Below, in pieces: positions 32,648-41,549 of a DNA stretch of 64,000 nt. Within the stretch, counting starts at the first letter, position 1. Each line of letters starts with the position of its first letter. The DNA is from Geobacter sp. UBA5735 (GTDB lineage: Bacteria; Desulfobacterota; Desulfuromonadia; Geobacterales; Geobacteraceae): positions 2,062-66,061 of the forward strand of contig DIFZ01000011.1 in NCBI GenBank assembly GCA_002419385.1, given 5' to 3'. The notes beneath the pieces were generated by a model. It was not told the origin of the DNA and searched no databases. It was given only the letters and a program-made list of their open reading frames with translations. Both the position numbers and the translations under genes were made by a program.

Positions 32648-35179
32648 ATGGGAATTTTATCCGGAAAACAGCAAAATCTCGATCAATGCACATCATGGCT
32701 GCTGGATATGGTGGTGGTCGCGGTTTTACTTGTAACCGTCGTAACAGGATCGGCGGCGGAAGCGAAGATCCCTGTTTTCGACAATGTCAGCAGCTCGAAT
32801 GCACCTGCCGGTATTCCTCTTACAGAAGTGGCTCTTCGGGCGTTTGAGGTTTCAGCTTTTCTCCAAAGCCATGTGGGCACATCGGCCGGCACTGTTGAAA
32901 TCGAAACGATACGACGATCCCTGCCCCGTTTCAGCAGCGAAATCGGCAACCAGTCCCGGCAAACGATGCTGATACTTCGGGGAGACTCCTCCCTGTCGGG
33001 TCTCCAGTCCCAGCAGCAGCTGTGGCAACAGAAACAGGCGCATGCTGCGACCTGGCTGACGGCGCTTACGACAAGGGCCAAGCAGCTTGACGAATCCTTG
33101 GACAAGCTGACGGGACTGCACCAGACCTGGGCCTTGACTCTGGAGGCAGGCCGGACTTCGGATGCGCCCCCGGAGCTTCTGAAGCAGATTGAAAGGACAC
33201 TGGCGATGATTGCCTCTGCTCGCGCCCCTCTGCAGGAGCAGTGGACAGCCGTCCTGGATATGCAAAGCAGAATTGCCGGTGATGCGGCGGTATGCGGAAA
33301 TGTACTGGAAGAGATCGCCCGTGCCCGGCAGAGTGTTGTCAAGGGTGCTTTCCAACCTGACCATCCCCCGATATGGAGAAGCTGGCAATGGGTGCAGGTG
33401 CGAGAAGACTTGCCGTCCTATTCCCGTGATGTCGGCATTACCTTCATCACTGAGATCAAGCTGTACGTGAGCAATTTTTCGAGTTTGATTGTCGTGGCAG
33501 GACTGTTTGCGGTGGTTCTGTCCCTGGTCTTTTTTGCACGCCGGCACATACGTCAATCGAAACAGGCCGGCAAAAGCCGGGTGTTTGCTTCAGAAATATT
33601 CGAACACCCCTACTGTGCGTCGCTGACCGTAGTGCTGCTTGCGCTCACTTCACCATTTTTGCACCTGCCGGCTGTTTGCAAGATGATTCTCCAGGCAGTG
33701 TCCATAGTGCCGATGATCCTTCTTCTCAGGTCATCGATTGAAACTCGGATGATTCGCTGGCTCTGTGTGCTTGGGGTGCTTTTTGCCATGGATACGGTGC
33801 GGCAGCTGTTTTCCGGCCTGATGCCGGTAGGGCAGGCGTTGCTCGTGTTCGAATCCATTATCGCCATCTCGGTTCTTGGTTTGATGATGACCCGGAAAGG
33901 ATTGGGCTGGTCCCCCATGACAGAATTCTCCGCGGTGAGGCTTGATCTGGCCCGGTTGATCACATCCCTGCTCCTGTTTCATTTCACCGTCAGTCTGCTG
34001 GCGGCCGTAACCGGCTTTATGACTTTGGCCCGGCTGCTGACACCGAGTGTCCTGGTCGGCGGCTATCTGGGACTTGCATTGTATGCAGTGGTCCGGCTTA
34101 CAAGCGCCATGAGCGTTTTTTTTCTTGACCTTTGGCCGTTGCGGAATCTCCGCATTGTTCAGAATCGGCGGGAATTTCTTGAGAGGCGCCTCTATCTCAT
34201 TCTGATATGGGGCGCCGTTTTTGGCTGGATCTCTCGTTTTCTCCACTACATGGGGTTGCTGGAGCCTTCGGTTTCCTTTGCGAAGTATGCTCTCCGCGCC
34301 AAGTTCGAGCGGGGCGCTATCGCGTTTTCTCTGGGAGACATACTCGCCTTTGCCCTTACTTTGTGGATAGCATACCTGCTCTCGTCATTTCTCCGTTTCG
34401 TCTTGAGGGATGAGATTTATCCCCGCCTGAAGGTTGCAACCGGGCGCTCATATGCCGCATCAAGCCTGCTCCACTATTTTATCCTTACAATCGGTTTCCT
34501 GGTCGGAATCGGACTGATGGGAATCGACCTCACCAAGGTCACCGTACTGGCCGGAGCATTGGGTGTCGGCATCGGTTTCGGATTGCAGGGCGTGGTGAAC
34601 AATTTCGTTTCCGGCCTGATCCTGCTTTTCGAACGACCGGTCAGTGCCGGCGATAACATCGAGTTCAGCGGCCTCCTCGGAGAGGTGCGCAGGATAGGTA
34701 TGCGCTCCAGTACCGTTAGAACCTATCAAGGGGCCGACATTATCGTTCCCAATTCCCTGCTCATCAATGAGAAGGTTACCAATTGGACGCTCAGCGACAA
34801 GAAACGGCGTATTGATCTGCCGGTGGGCGTGAACTATGGCGCCGAACCCAATGAAGTCATGGGTCTGCTGGAAGAACTGGCGCAATCGCATGCCGATATT
34901 CTGAGAAATCCACCGCCGCAATGCCTTTTCCTTGGCTATGGGGATAGTTCGATCAATTTCGAGCTGCGGGCATGGACCGACAAGTTTAACGACTGGCCAC
35001 GTGTCAAGAGCGAGTTGGTGGTCGCGATCTATCATGCCGTGAACAAAGCGGGTATGTCCTTTCCCTTTCCCCGGCGTGATGTTCATCTGGTGCATGATTA
35101 CCGGACGGCACCCGACAGTGCTGCTCCAGGACCGATTGATAAGCAAGGGGGGGGCGCTGTGTCAGAAAAGCAGCTGTGA
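32648..35179 (+). CDS. Large MscK-like mechanosensitive channel
   Basis: The product has 843 residues. A signal helix (MVVVAVLLVTVVTGSAAEA) is followed by a helical periplasmic region (about 50-270) with coiled-coil character. Many membrane helices (about 275-590) lead to the MscS pore and beta domain: VLAGALGVGIGFGLQGVVNNFVSGLILLFERP, GEVRRIGMRSSTVRTYQGADIIVPNSLLINEKVTNW and the C-terminal FELRAWTDKFNDW. It matches KefA/MscK-type channels, longer than the 167-1804 channel. It starts 66 bp after the PqiC-like gene with only a weak ribosome site; the start is uncertain. Confidence 0.92.
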   Translation: MGILSGKQQNLDQCTSWLLDMVVVAVLLVTVVTGSAAEAKIPVFDNVSSSNAPAGIPLTEVALRAFEVSAFLQSHVGTSAGTVEIETIRRSLPRFSSEIGNQSRQTMLILRGDSSLSGLQSQQQLWQQKQAHAATWLTALTTRAKQLDESLDKLTGLHQTWALTLEAGRTSDAPPELLKQIERTLAMIASARAPLQEQWTAVLDMQSRIAGDAAVCGNVLEEIARARQSVVKGAFQPDHPPIWRSWQWVQVREDLPSYSRDVGITFITEIKLYVSNFSSLIVVAGLFAVVLSLVFFARRHIRQSKQAGKSRVFASEIFEHPYCASLTVVLLALTSPFLHLPAVCKMILQAVSIVPMILLLRSSIETRMIRWLCVLGVLFAMDTVRQLFSGLMPVGQALLVFESIIAISVLGLMMTRKGLGWSPMTEFSAVRLDLARLITSLLLFHFTVSLLAAVTGFMTLARLLTPSVLVGGYLGLALYAVVRLTSAMSVFFLDLWPLRNLRIVQNRREFLERRLYLILIWGAVFGWISRFLHYMGLLEPSVSFAKYALRAKFERGAIAFSLGDILAFALTLWIAYLLSSFLRFVLRDEIYPRLKVATGRSYAASSLLHYFILTIGFLVGIGLMGIDLTKVTVLAGALGVGIGFGLQGVVNNFVSGLILLFERPVSAGDNIEFSGLLGEVRRIGMRSSTVRTYQGADIIVPNSLLINEKVTNWTLSDKKRRIDLPVGVNYGAEPNEVMGLLEELAQSHADILRNPPPQCLFLGYGDSSINFELRAWTDKFNDWPRVKSELVVAIYHAVNKAGMSFPFPRRDVHLVHDYRTAPDSAAPGPIDKQGGGAVSEKQL

Positions 35180-35276
35180 ACGGGCCTGAGTTTTTTCCCG
35201 GGTCAACGGTGAATTTAAAGAGCAAATTGCGACGGGAGTGTTGCTCCGGTACAATGGTATCTCATGGGGTGAGACT

Positions 35277-35729
35277 ATGAACAAGCCTATCATGTCAATT
35301 CTGGCCGTCGTCTTTCTGCTGGTTGGTTGCGCAAGCATGCAGGAGCTTTCCAATGACGTGATGCAGCAAAGAAAATCAGAGACTGCAGGTGTGACGAGAT
35401 TCTACCCGATCCCTGCCGATCAGGCATGGGAGATTAGCCGGGCCGTTTTTTGCTGGGAAAAGGTCGATGGCGTGGAGGAGCATCGCGAAGAGAATTACCT
35501 GATTACCAGTACGGGAATGAAAATGGTGGCATTTGGCTCTGTAATGGGAGTCTGGATCGAACCGGTTGATTCTGCCGGCACAAAGATCACGGTGCTGACT
35601 AAGCGCAGGGTTGCCAAAGATACCTTCACGAAACTGAATGATACGACTTTTTTTGAGAGATTCGAACAGGGTCTCAAAATTGTACAAGAAGGTGGGAAGT
35701 TACCGGTTGTACCACCAGAAAAACAATAA
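35277..35729 (+). CDS. Small lipoprotein, unknown function
   Basis: The start is the atg at 35277 (GGGGTGAG before it). The product has 150 residues. The lipoprotein signal LAVVFLLVGCAS (Cys18) is followed by VTRFYPIPADQAWEISRAVFCWEKVDGV, ENYLITSTGMKMVAFGSVMGVWIEP and TKITVLTKRRVAKD. The beta-alpha pattern looks like a periplasmic or outer-membrane-facing domain, but I cannot name a family. Confidence 0.78.
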   Translation: MNKPIMSILAVVFLLVGCASMQELSNDVMQQRKSETAGVTRFYPIPADQAWEISRAVFCWEKVDGVEEHREENYLITSTGMKMVAFGSVMGVWIEPVDSAGTKITVLTKRRVAKDTFTKLNDTTFFERFEQGLKIVQEGGKLPVVPPEKQ

Positions 35730-35762
35730 TCCGGCGGAGAATGCACGGAGAAAGGAGCAGTG

Positions 35763-36122
35763 ATGGGGGCAACTATTGAACAGGAAAAAAGCGGTATCTG
35801 GGTAATGAGAGTTTCCGGGGCCTTGCGAAAAGAAGAGTTGGATGCTGTCCAGGCTTCCTGTTGTAAGGTCTTGGGTCCTGATGAAAACGCCCGGGTACTG
35901 GTAGTGATAGAGGACGATTTTTGCGGCTGGGTGGGGACGGAAGTCTGGAATGACATGACGTTTTTTATGCAGCATGGCGACAGGATCGAAAAAATTGCCC
36001 TGGTCGGCAATCCCAAATGGGAAGAGCGGATGCTGATGTTTAGCGGCGCAGGCTTGCGCCGTGCCCCGGTCAGGTATTTTACCCCGGAGCAGCTTGCCGC
36101 AGCTCGAGACTGGGTACGCTGA
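35763..36122 (+). CDS. SpoIIAA-like (STAS/SEC14-type) protein
   Basis: The product has 119 residues. GIWVMRVSGALRKEELDAVQASC, VLVVIEDDFCGWVGTEVWNDM and IEKIALVGNPKWEERMLMF match the SpoIIAA-like family. Such proteins are cytoplasmic or membrane-associated and of unclear function. AAAGGAG precedes the start; a gtg at 35760 is also possible. It lies 115 bp before the hydrogenase operon; nothing else of note is seen in that gap. Confidence 0.85.
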   Translation: MGATIEQEKSGIWVMRVSGALRKEELDAVQASCCKVLGPDENARVLVVIEDDFCGWVGTEVWNDMTFFMQHGDRIEKIALVGNPKWEERMLMFSGAGLRRAPVRYFTPEQLAAARDWVR

Positions 36123-36237
36123 AAAAGAACAGACAGCAGTTTGTCATCCTGAGACTTTGCGACGGCTTCTGAACAAGGAGAAACACTGTACGTGATGGTT
36201 GGATGCTGGCTATAAACCGTAAGGGGGAGGTCGCACG

Positions 36238-38133
36238 ATGAGCGTATTGATTTTCCTGATAGTGTTTCCCTTGGTTATTTCTCTTCTTGCCTTAGTGTTG
36301 CCGCGTGGATTTCACATACGGAAAACCATCGGCACGGCCGCTAATGTAGTCCTATGCGCGGTGCCGATTTATCTGCTTGTTGCAAACCTGGACCAGGGGC
36401 CTTCTTATTTCCGACTGGAATCAGGCTTCGTCGATATCCTCATATTTCTCCTTGAAGTCCTGATTGCCGGCTACCTGATCTATCTTTCCGTCAGGGCGAA
36501 AAGGTACCTTCCCGTTGTTCTGGTGCTGATCCAGATGAGCATGATGATCGGTTTCGAGTTTGCCTACGGCCATTCGATCCAGGTCGAACACGCCCTGTTC
36601 ATGGACAAGTTCTCCATCATCATGGCATTGATCGTCGGCATCATCGGCAGCGCCATCTGTCTCTACGGGTTCGGCTACATGCCGGAATACCACGAACATC
36701 ACCCGGAAGTGAAAGATCGGCGCAACTATTTCGGATTCCTCATGTACCTCTTCCTGTCAGCCATGTTCGGCATCATCTTTTCAAACAATCTCTTGTGGCT
36801 GTTTTTCTTCTGGGAAGTAACGACCCTCTGTTCATTTCTGCTGATCGGCTACCGGGACGACAAGGCCTCACAGGACAGCGCCTTCAGGGCCCTGAACATG
36901 AACCTGATCGGCGGGGTCGTGTTCGCGTTCGGCATCGTCTACCTGTTTGTAACTACCCAGACGATGGAACTGGACAAGCTGCTTCTGCTCGACCAGGGAA
37001 CGGTTCTGCTCCCGGCGGTCTGTTTTGCCTTTGCCGGATTGGCGAAGTCGGCGCAATTTCCGTTCTCGTCATGGCTGACCGGCGCCATGGTGGCTCCCAC
37101 CCCGGTGTCGGCCCTGCTCCATTCCAGCACCATGGTTAAGGCCGGGGTCTATCTCATCCTGAGGGTCTCACCGGTGATGGATAATACCGTGGCGGCCCAG
37201 ATGCTGACCCTCATCGGAGGGGTGAGCTTTCTTGTTACCGCGCTGATCGCCATCTCCCAGAGCAACGCCAAAAAGGTCCTGGCCTATTCGACCATCTCCA
37301 ACCTCGGCCTGATTGTCGCCTGCGCGGGTGTCAACACCCCTGCGGCGGTGTGGTCTGCGCTGCTGCTGATAATCTTCCATGCGGTTGCGAAGTCGCTCCT
37401 GTTCCTCTGCGTGGGAATTATCGAGTACAAGCTGGGGAGCCGCGATATCGAGGACATGGATTTTCTCATCATGCGATTGCCCAAGCTCACGGCGGTCATG
37501 ATGATCGGTATGGCCGGAATGTTCCTGGCACCGTTCGGGATGATAATCAGCAAGTTCGTGACGCTCAAAGCGTTTATCGACGGCAACCCGGCCATGGCAA
37601 TCATTCTGGCCTACGGAAGTGCCGCCACGATCTTTTTCTGGACCAAGTGGATGGGGAAGATCATTTCCATCAGGCACGGGGAAGCCGAGGTCGTGGAACA
37701 TACGGTAAGCACCTGGGAGTGGATCACGCTGGGAATTCTGGCAGTCGCCACCGTAGCGGTGTGTCTTGCATTTCCGTTTATCTCCATCCACGTCATCGAT
37801 CCCTACATTATGGAATTGTTCAACACGGCTCCTGTTATCGACATGTTTAACGTGCTGGTCGTTTTCGCCATCATGTTCAGCCTGCTGATCATTCTGCCCC
37901 TTGGTCTCTTCTATTACGCCTTCATCAACAAGCATTACAAGCGGGTCGGCACCTATCTGGGCGGCGCAAATGTCAGCAATATCACCTTTGAAGGGGCGAT
38001 GGATTCCACGCAGCCCATCCAACTCAAAAACTACTACCTGGAAAAATACTTCGGAGAGGAACGGTTGTTCTATGTCGGGGTTTTTGTCTCTCTAACACTG
38101 ATTTTCATTATGTTCGGGGTGGCTGCCATATGA
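36238..38133 (+). CDS. echA: Ech-type hydrogenase, antiporter-like membrane subunit A
   Basis: The product has 631 residues, almost all membrane helices. It is related to NuoL/MrpA: YMPEYHEHHPEVKDRRNYFGFL, FFFWEVTTLCSFLLIGYRDD, FAGLAKSAQFPFSSWLTGAMVAPTPVSALLHSSTMVKAGVYL. The conserved Lys and Glu of the ion channel are present. A C-terminal portion includes extra helices. In Ech hydrogenases this subunit translocates H+ or Na+ when ferredoxin is oxidised to H2. GGGGGAGG lies before the atg. Its stop overlaps the next start by 4 bp (ATGA), beginning a tight six-gene operon. Confidence 0.93.
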   Translation: MSVLIFLIVFPLVISLLALVLPRGFHIRKTIGTAANVVLCAVPIYLLVANLDQGPSYFRLESGFVDILIFLLEVLIAGYLIYLSVRAKRYLPVVLVLIQMSMMIGFEFAYGHSIQVEHALFMDKFSIIMALIVGIIGSAICLYGFGYMPEYHEHHPEVKDRRNYFGFLMYLFLSAMFGIIFSNNLLWLFFFWEVTTLCSFLLIGYRDDKASQDSAFRALNMNLIGGVVFAFGIVYLFVTTQTMELDKLLLLDQGTVLLPAVCFAFAGLAKSAQFPFSSWLTGAMVAPTPVSALLHSSTMVKAGVYLILRVSPVMDNTVAAQMLTLIGGVSFLVTALIAISQSNAKKVLAYSTISNLGLIVACAGVNTPAAVWSALLLIIFHAVAKSLLFLCVGIIEYKLGSRDIEDMDFLIMRLPKLTAVMMIGMAGMFLAPFGMIISKFVTLKAFIDGNPAMAIILAYGSAATIFFWTKWMGKIISIRHGEAEVVEHTVSTWEWITLGILAVATVAVCLAFPFISIHVIDPYIMELFNTAPVIDMFNVLVVFAIMFSLLIILPLGLFYYAFINKHYKRVGTYLGGANVSNITFEGAMDSTQPIQLKNYYLEKYFGEERLFYVGVFVSLTLIFIMFGVAAI

Positions 38134-39011
38134 ATACTATCCATGAGATTGTTCTAAACTGGGGTATTTTCGAGAGAATGCTGGCGTTCGTTCTGCTGGC
38201 GCCGCTGGTGGGAGGTTTGTTGGCCGGGATCGATCGGAAGGTGAGCGCGCGCTTCCAGGGGCGATACGGTCCGCCGGTCTTGCAGCCTTTCTATGATGCC
38301 TTCAAACTGTTTCAAAAAGAAAAGATCATCGTCAACAAGTTCCAGGACTTCAATATTGTGCTGTTCCTGCTGTTCACCATTTTTTCCGGGGCACTTTTCT
38401 TTGCCGGCGCCGATCTGCTGCTGACAATCTTCAGTCTCGCTTTGGCCGGCACGTTCTTTGTGCTGGGAGGCTTCTGTGTCGGCTCTCCCTACAGTCACCT
38501 GGGCGCCGAACGCGAGATCATCCAGCAGGTTGCCTACGAGCCGATGATCATTCTGGTGGCGATCGGAATGTACCAGGTAACCGGAAGCTTCAAGGTTTCA
38601 GTCATCGCACAGTATGAGCTGCCGCTCATCCTCTACCTTCCGGGGGTATTCGCCGGCTTCCTGTATATACTCACCATCAAGTTCCGGAAATCGCCGTTCG
38701 ACCTGTCCATGTCCCATCACGCGCACCAGGAGATCGTTCGCGGCCTGACGACGGAATTTTCGGGTTCGACCCTTGCCCTGATCGAGATTGCTCACTGGTA
38801 TGAAAACGTGTTGCTGCTGGGTATGGTCTACCTCTTCTTCGGCTTCAACCCCTGGCTGGCCGTTTTCGTTGCGCTGGCGACCTATCTTTTCGAGATTTTC
38901 ATCGACATGAATTATGCCCGATTCAAGTGGCAGTTGACCTTTGGCAGTTCCTGGCTTTTCACCGCGGTCGCGGGGGTATCGAACATTATCGTACTCAGTC
39001 TCATGAGGTGA
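38130..39011 (+). CDS. echB: Ech-type hydrogenase, NuoH-like membrane subunit B
   Basis: The product has 293 residues of membrane helices. GLLAGIDRKVSARFQGRYGPPVLQPFYDAFKLFQKE is the classic NuoH/EchB amphipathic region, followed by GAEREIIQQVAYEPMI and PFDLSMSHHAHQEIVRGLTTEFSG. These sites contact the hydrophilic hydrogenase arm. It overlaps the EchA stop by 4 bp. Confidence 0.95.
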   Translation: MNTIHEIVLNWGIFERMLAFVLLAPLVGGLLAGIDRKVSARFQGRYGPPVLQPFYDAFKLFQKEKIIVNKFQDFNIVLFLLFTIFSGALFFAGADLLLTIFSLALAGTFFVLGGFCVGSPYSHLGAEREIIQQVAYEPMIILVAIGMYQVTGSFKVSVIAQYELPLILYLPGVFAGFLYILTIKFRKSPFDLSMSHHAHQEIVRGLTTEFSGSTLALIEIAHWYENVLLLGMVYLFFGFNPWLAVFVALATYLFEIFIDMNYARFKWQLTFGSSWLFTAVAGVSNIIVLSLMR

Positions 39012-39027
39012 TAGAGGGGGTAAATCT

Positions 39028-39480
39028 ATGGGATGGTTCAAGCGTTCTCCATGGGTGCTGCATTACAATGCGACCAGTTGCAACGGCTGCGATATAGAGG
39101 TGATTGTCAGTCTGACACCGTTGTACGATCTGGAGCGGTTCGGCATCATCAATACCGGAAACCCGAAGCATGCGGACATTCTTGCGGTAACCGGGTCGGT
39201 AAACGAGAAAAGCAGGCAGGTTCTGCTGAATCTTTACGAACAGATGCCCAACCCCAAGGTTGTTGTGGCGGTGGGTCTGTGCGCTACCTCCGGGTGTGTC
39301 TTCCAGGACTGCTATAATGTTTTGGGTGGGGTCGACAAGGTGCTGCCGGTCGACGTCTACGTCCCGGGCTGTGCGGCCCGTCCGGAATCGATTATCGACG
39401 GTATTCTCAAGGCGTGCGAGATACTGGAGGAAAAATATTCACAGCGGAAAAAAACAGGATATCCGGCGGCGAAAGAATAA
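39028..39480 (+). CDS. echC: Ech-type hydrogenase small subunit C
   Basis: The product has 150 residues and resembles NuoB. Cys18-x2-Cys21 (TSCNGCDIEV), Cys85 (GLCATSGC) and Cys115 (VPGCAARPE) would bind the proximal [4Fe-4S] cluster that passes electrons to the NiFe centre. A GGGG-rich ribosome site and 16-bp gap link it to EchB. Confidence 0.95.
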   Translation: MGWFKRSPWVLHYNATSCNGCDIEVIVSLTPLYDLERFGIINTGNPKHADILAVTGSVNEKSRQVLLNLYEQMPNPKVVVAVGLCATSGCVFQDCYNVLGGVDKVLPVDVYVPGCAARPESIIDGILKACEILEEKYSQRKKTGYPAAKE

Positions 39481-39570
39481 CACAATCAGCCCGGACACAG
39501 CGCCGGAATGTCCGCGACCGGCGGGCCGCAAGAGCGACTGGTGTCCGGTAGAGCGTAAAGGAACGCACCT

Positions 39571-40002
39571 ATGAGTGAACCCCAGCATATAACCCTGATC
39601 GACAAGGACCAACTGGTTGGTATCTCGGCCGAACTGTTCGCTGAAGGCTATCGGTTCGTACAGGTCGGCTGTGCAACGCTCGAGAATTCCTACGAACTTA
39701 CCTATTGTTATGACAAGGCCTATCACTTGCGAAATTTCCGGATAACCTTGTTGCCTGACGAAGAAATCCCCAGCATCAGCGTTATCTATCCAAATGCCTT
39801 TCTCTACGAAAATGAACTCCATGATCTTTTTGGCCTGAATGTCAGGAACATCTCTATCGATTACAACGGCACGCTGTATCGGACTGCGATAAAGACGCCG
39901 TTCAGTATCGAAAATGTCAAACAACCGGTACCGCCACAGCCGAAGCCGGAGGTAGTAAAGGAACATCCGGAGAGCGTCAAGGAAAAGACTGAAGAGCTCT
40001 AA
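39571..40002 (+). CDS. echD: Ech-type hydrogenase subunit D (NuoC-like)
   Basis: The product has 143 residues. The NuoC-like domain shows YRFVQVGCATLENSYELTYCYD, ISVIYPNAFLYENELHDLFGLNVRNIS and a Pro/Lys/Glu-rich tail (PPQPKPEVVKEHPES) that is probably flexible. In complex I and Ech this subunit lies beside the large subunit. A 90-bp gap from EchC contains a GC-rich stretch but no clear signal. Confidence 0.92.
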   Translation: MSEPQHITLIDKDQLVGISAELFAEGYRFVQVGCATLENSYELTYCYDKAYHLRNFRITLLPDEEIPSISVIYPNAFLYENELHDLFGLNVRNISIDYNGTLYRTAIKTPFSIENVKQPVPPQPKPEVVKEHPESVKEKTEEL

Positions 40003-40030
40003 CCGTCAACTGTTCAAGGAGCTAAAAACC

Positions 40031-41110
40031 ATGGCCCAAAAGAATACCATCCCCTTCGGACCGCAGCACCCGGTGCTTCCCGAGCCGATCCACTTTGACC
40101 TGGTGACGGAAGACGAAAGAGTTGTCGACGCCATACCGTCCATAAGCTATGTCCATCGCGGGCTGGAATCCCTGGTTGAGAAGAGGGATTTCATAGACTT
40201 CGTCCATGTTGCCGATCGGATCTGCGGGCTGTGCAGCTTCATGCACAGCATGGGCTACTGTCAGGCCGTCGAAGAGATCATGGGCGTCGAGGTGCCCTTG
40301 CGGGCCCAGTTTCTCAGAACGATCTGGGCGGAGTTGTCCAGGATACACAGCCATATCTTCTGGCTGGGAGTCGCCGCCGACGCCTTCGGTTTTGAGAGCC
40401 TCTTCATGCAGGCTTTACGGCTTCGCGAACCGGTGCTCGACATCTTCGAGGAAACCACCGGCGGAAGAGTCATCCTGGGTGCCAGCAAAGTCGGCGGCGT
40501 CAGGAGGGATATCGATGCCGACAGCCTGTCGGGAATTTCAAAACGGCTGGCTCATCTGCGGCCGCAACTGGAGGAATTGAGCAATGTCTTCATCAATGAT
40601 TACTCGGTGAAACACCGATTGTCAGGGGTCGGGTACCTATCGAAAGAGGATGCCTATACGCTTGGCTGCGTCGGTCCCATGGCCCGGGCGAGCGGATTGG
40701 ACATGGACATGCGGGCAATCGGCTATTCAGCATACAAGTATCTCGATGTGCAGCCGATGATTGAAACCGACGGTGACTGCTATGCACGCTGCCTGGTGCG
40801 GATTCGCGAAAATTTCCACTCCATTGATCTGATCCGCGAGGCAATCGGAAAAATTCCCGAAGGGCCGATTGAAGTCAAGGTGAAGGGTGCCCCGAACGGC
40901 GAGTATATGTCCCGGATCGAACAGCCCAGGGGCGAGGTCATTCATTATGCAAAGGGCAACGGTTCACGGTTTCTCCAACGCTTCAGGGTACGGGTGCCGA
41001 CCTTCAGCAATATTCCGGCAATGATCAAGATCCTGAAAGGATCCGAGATCGCTGATGTGCCGAACATCATACTCACCCTGGATCCTTGCATCAGTTGCAC
41101 GGAAAGATAG
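40031..41110 (+). CDS. echE: Ech-type [NiFe] hydrogenase large subunit E
   Basis: The product has 359 residues. R63-I-C65-G-L-C68 near the N-terminus and D351-P-C353-I-S-C356-T-E-R at the extreme C-terminus provide the four nickel-iron ligands, as in true Ech hydrogenases and unlike NuoD, which has lost them. No residues follow CTER, so no maturation-protease tail is encoded, also typical of Ech. It catalyses H2 formation or uptake with ferredoxin. Confidence 0.96.
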   Translation: MAQKNTIPFGPQHPVLPEPIHFDLVTEDERVVDAIPSISYVHRGLESLVEKRDFIDFVHVADRICGLCSFMHSMGYCQAVEEIMGVEVPLRAQFLRTIWAELSRIHSHIFWLGVAADAFGFESLFMQALRLREPVLDIFEETTGGRVILGASKVGGVRRDIDADSLSGISKRLAHLRPQLEELSNVFINDYSVKHRLSGVGYLSKEDAYTLGCVGPMARASGLDMDMRAIGYSAYKYLDVQPMIETDGDCYARCLVRIRENFHSIDLIREAIGKIPEGPIEVKVKGAPNGEYMSRIEQPRGEVIHYAKGNGSRFLQRFRVRVPTFSNIPAMIKILKGSEIADVPNIILTLDPCISCTER

Positions 41111-41123
41111 GAGGCCTCAACAC

Positions 41124-41501
41124 ATGAGAATATTCGTGATGGCAAAAACGGTACTGAGGAATCTGTTCCAGGGACCCGCAACACTCATGTACCCCAAGAG
41201 GAAGCGGGTATATACTGCGATTACCCGCGGCAGGATAGAGAACGAGATCGAGAAGTGCATATTCTGCGGCCTCTGCGCCAAGAGGTGCCCAACCTATGCA
41301 CTGACGGTCAGCAAGGAAAACAAGGAATGGGTTGTCGACCGGCTCAAATGCTGTATCTGCAACCTTTGTGTTGAAGTCTGTCCGGTGAAGTGCCTCTCGA
41401 CGCACAACCATTATTTTTCGCCGGTGACGGAAAGACTGACGGCGCTCTGCAAAAAGCGCCTTGAGGCTCCAACTGCCGTAGTTGTCGATCCGCAGCAATA
41501 G
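41124..41501 (+). CDS. echF: Ech-type hydrogenase ferredoxin-like subunit F
   Basis: The product has 125 residues. It carries two [4Fe-4S] motifs: C45-I-F-C-G-L-C-A-K-R-C55 and C76-C-I-C-N-L-C-V-E-V-C86. They form the electron wire from soluble ferredoxin to the hydrogenase. AGGAGG lies 9 nt upstream of the atg. The gene overlaps none, and the AOR gene follows after 48 bp on the same strand. Confidence 0.94.
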   Translation: MRIFVMAKTVLRNLFQGPATLMYPKRKRVYTAITRGRIENEIEKCIFCGLCAKRCPTYALTVSKENKEWVVDRLKCCICNLCVEVCPVKCLSTHNHYFSPVTERLTALCKKRLEAPTAVVVDPQQ

Positions 41502-41549
41502 AATCGGATCGTGACGTCGACTTCCCCATGAAATGTGCAGAGGTACTGT

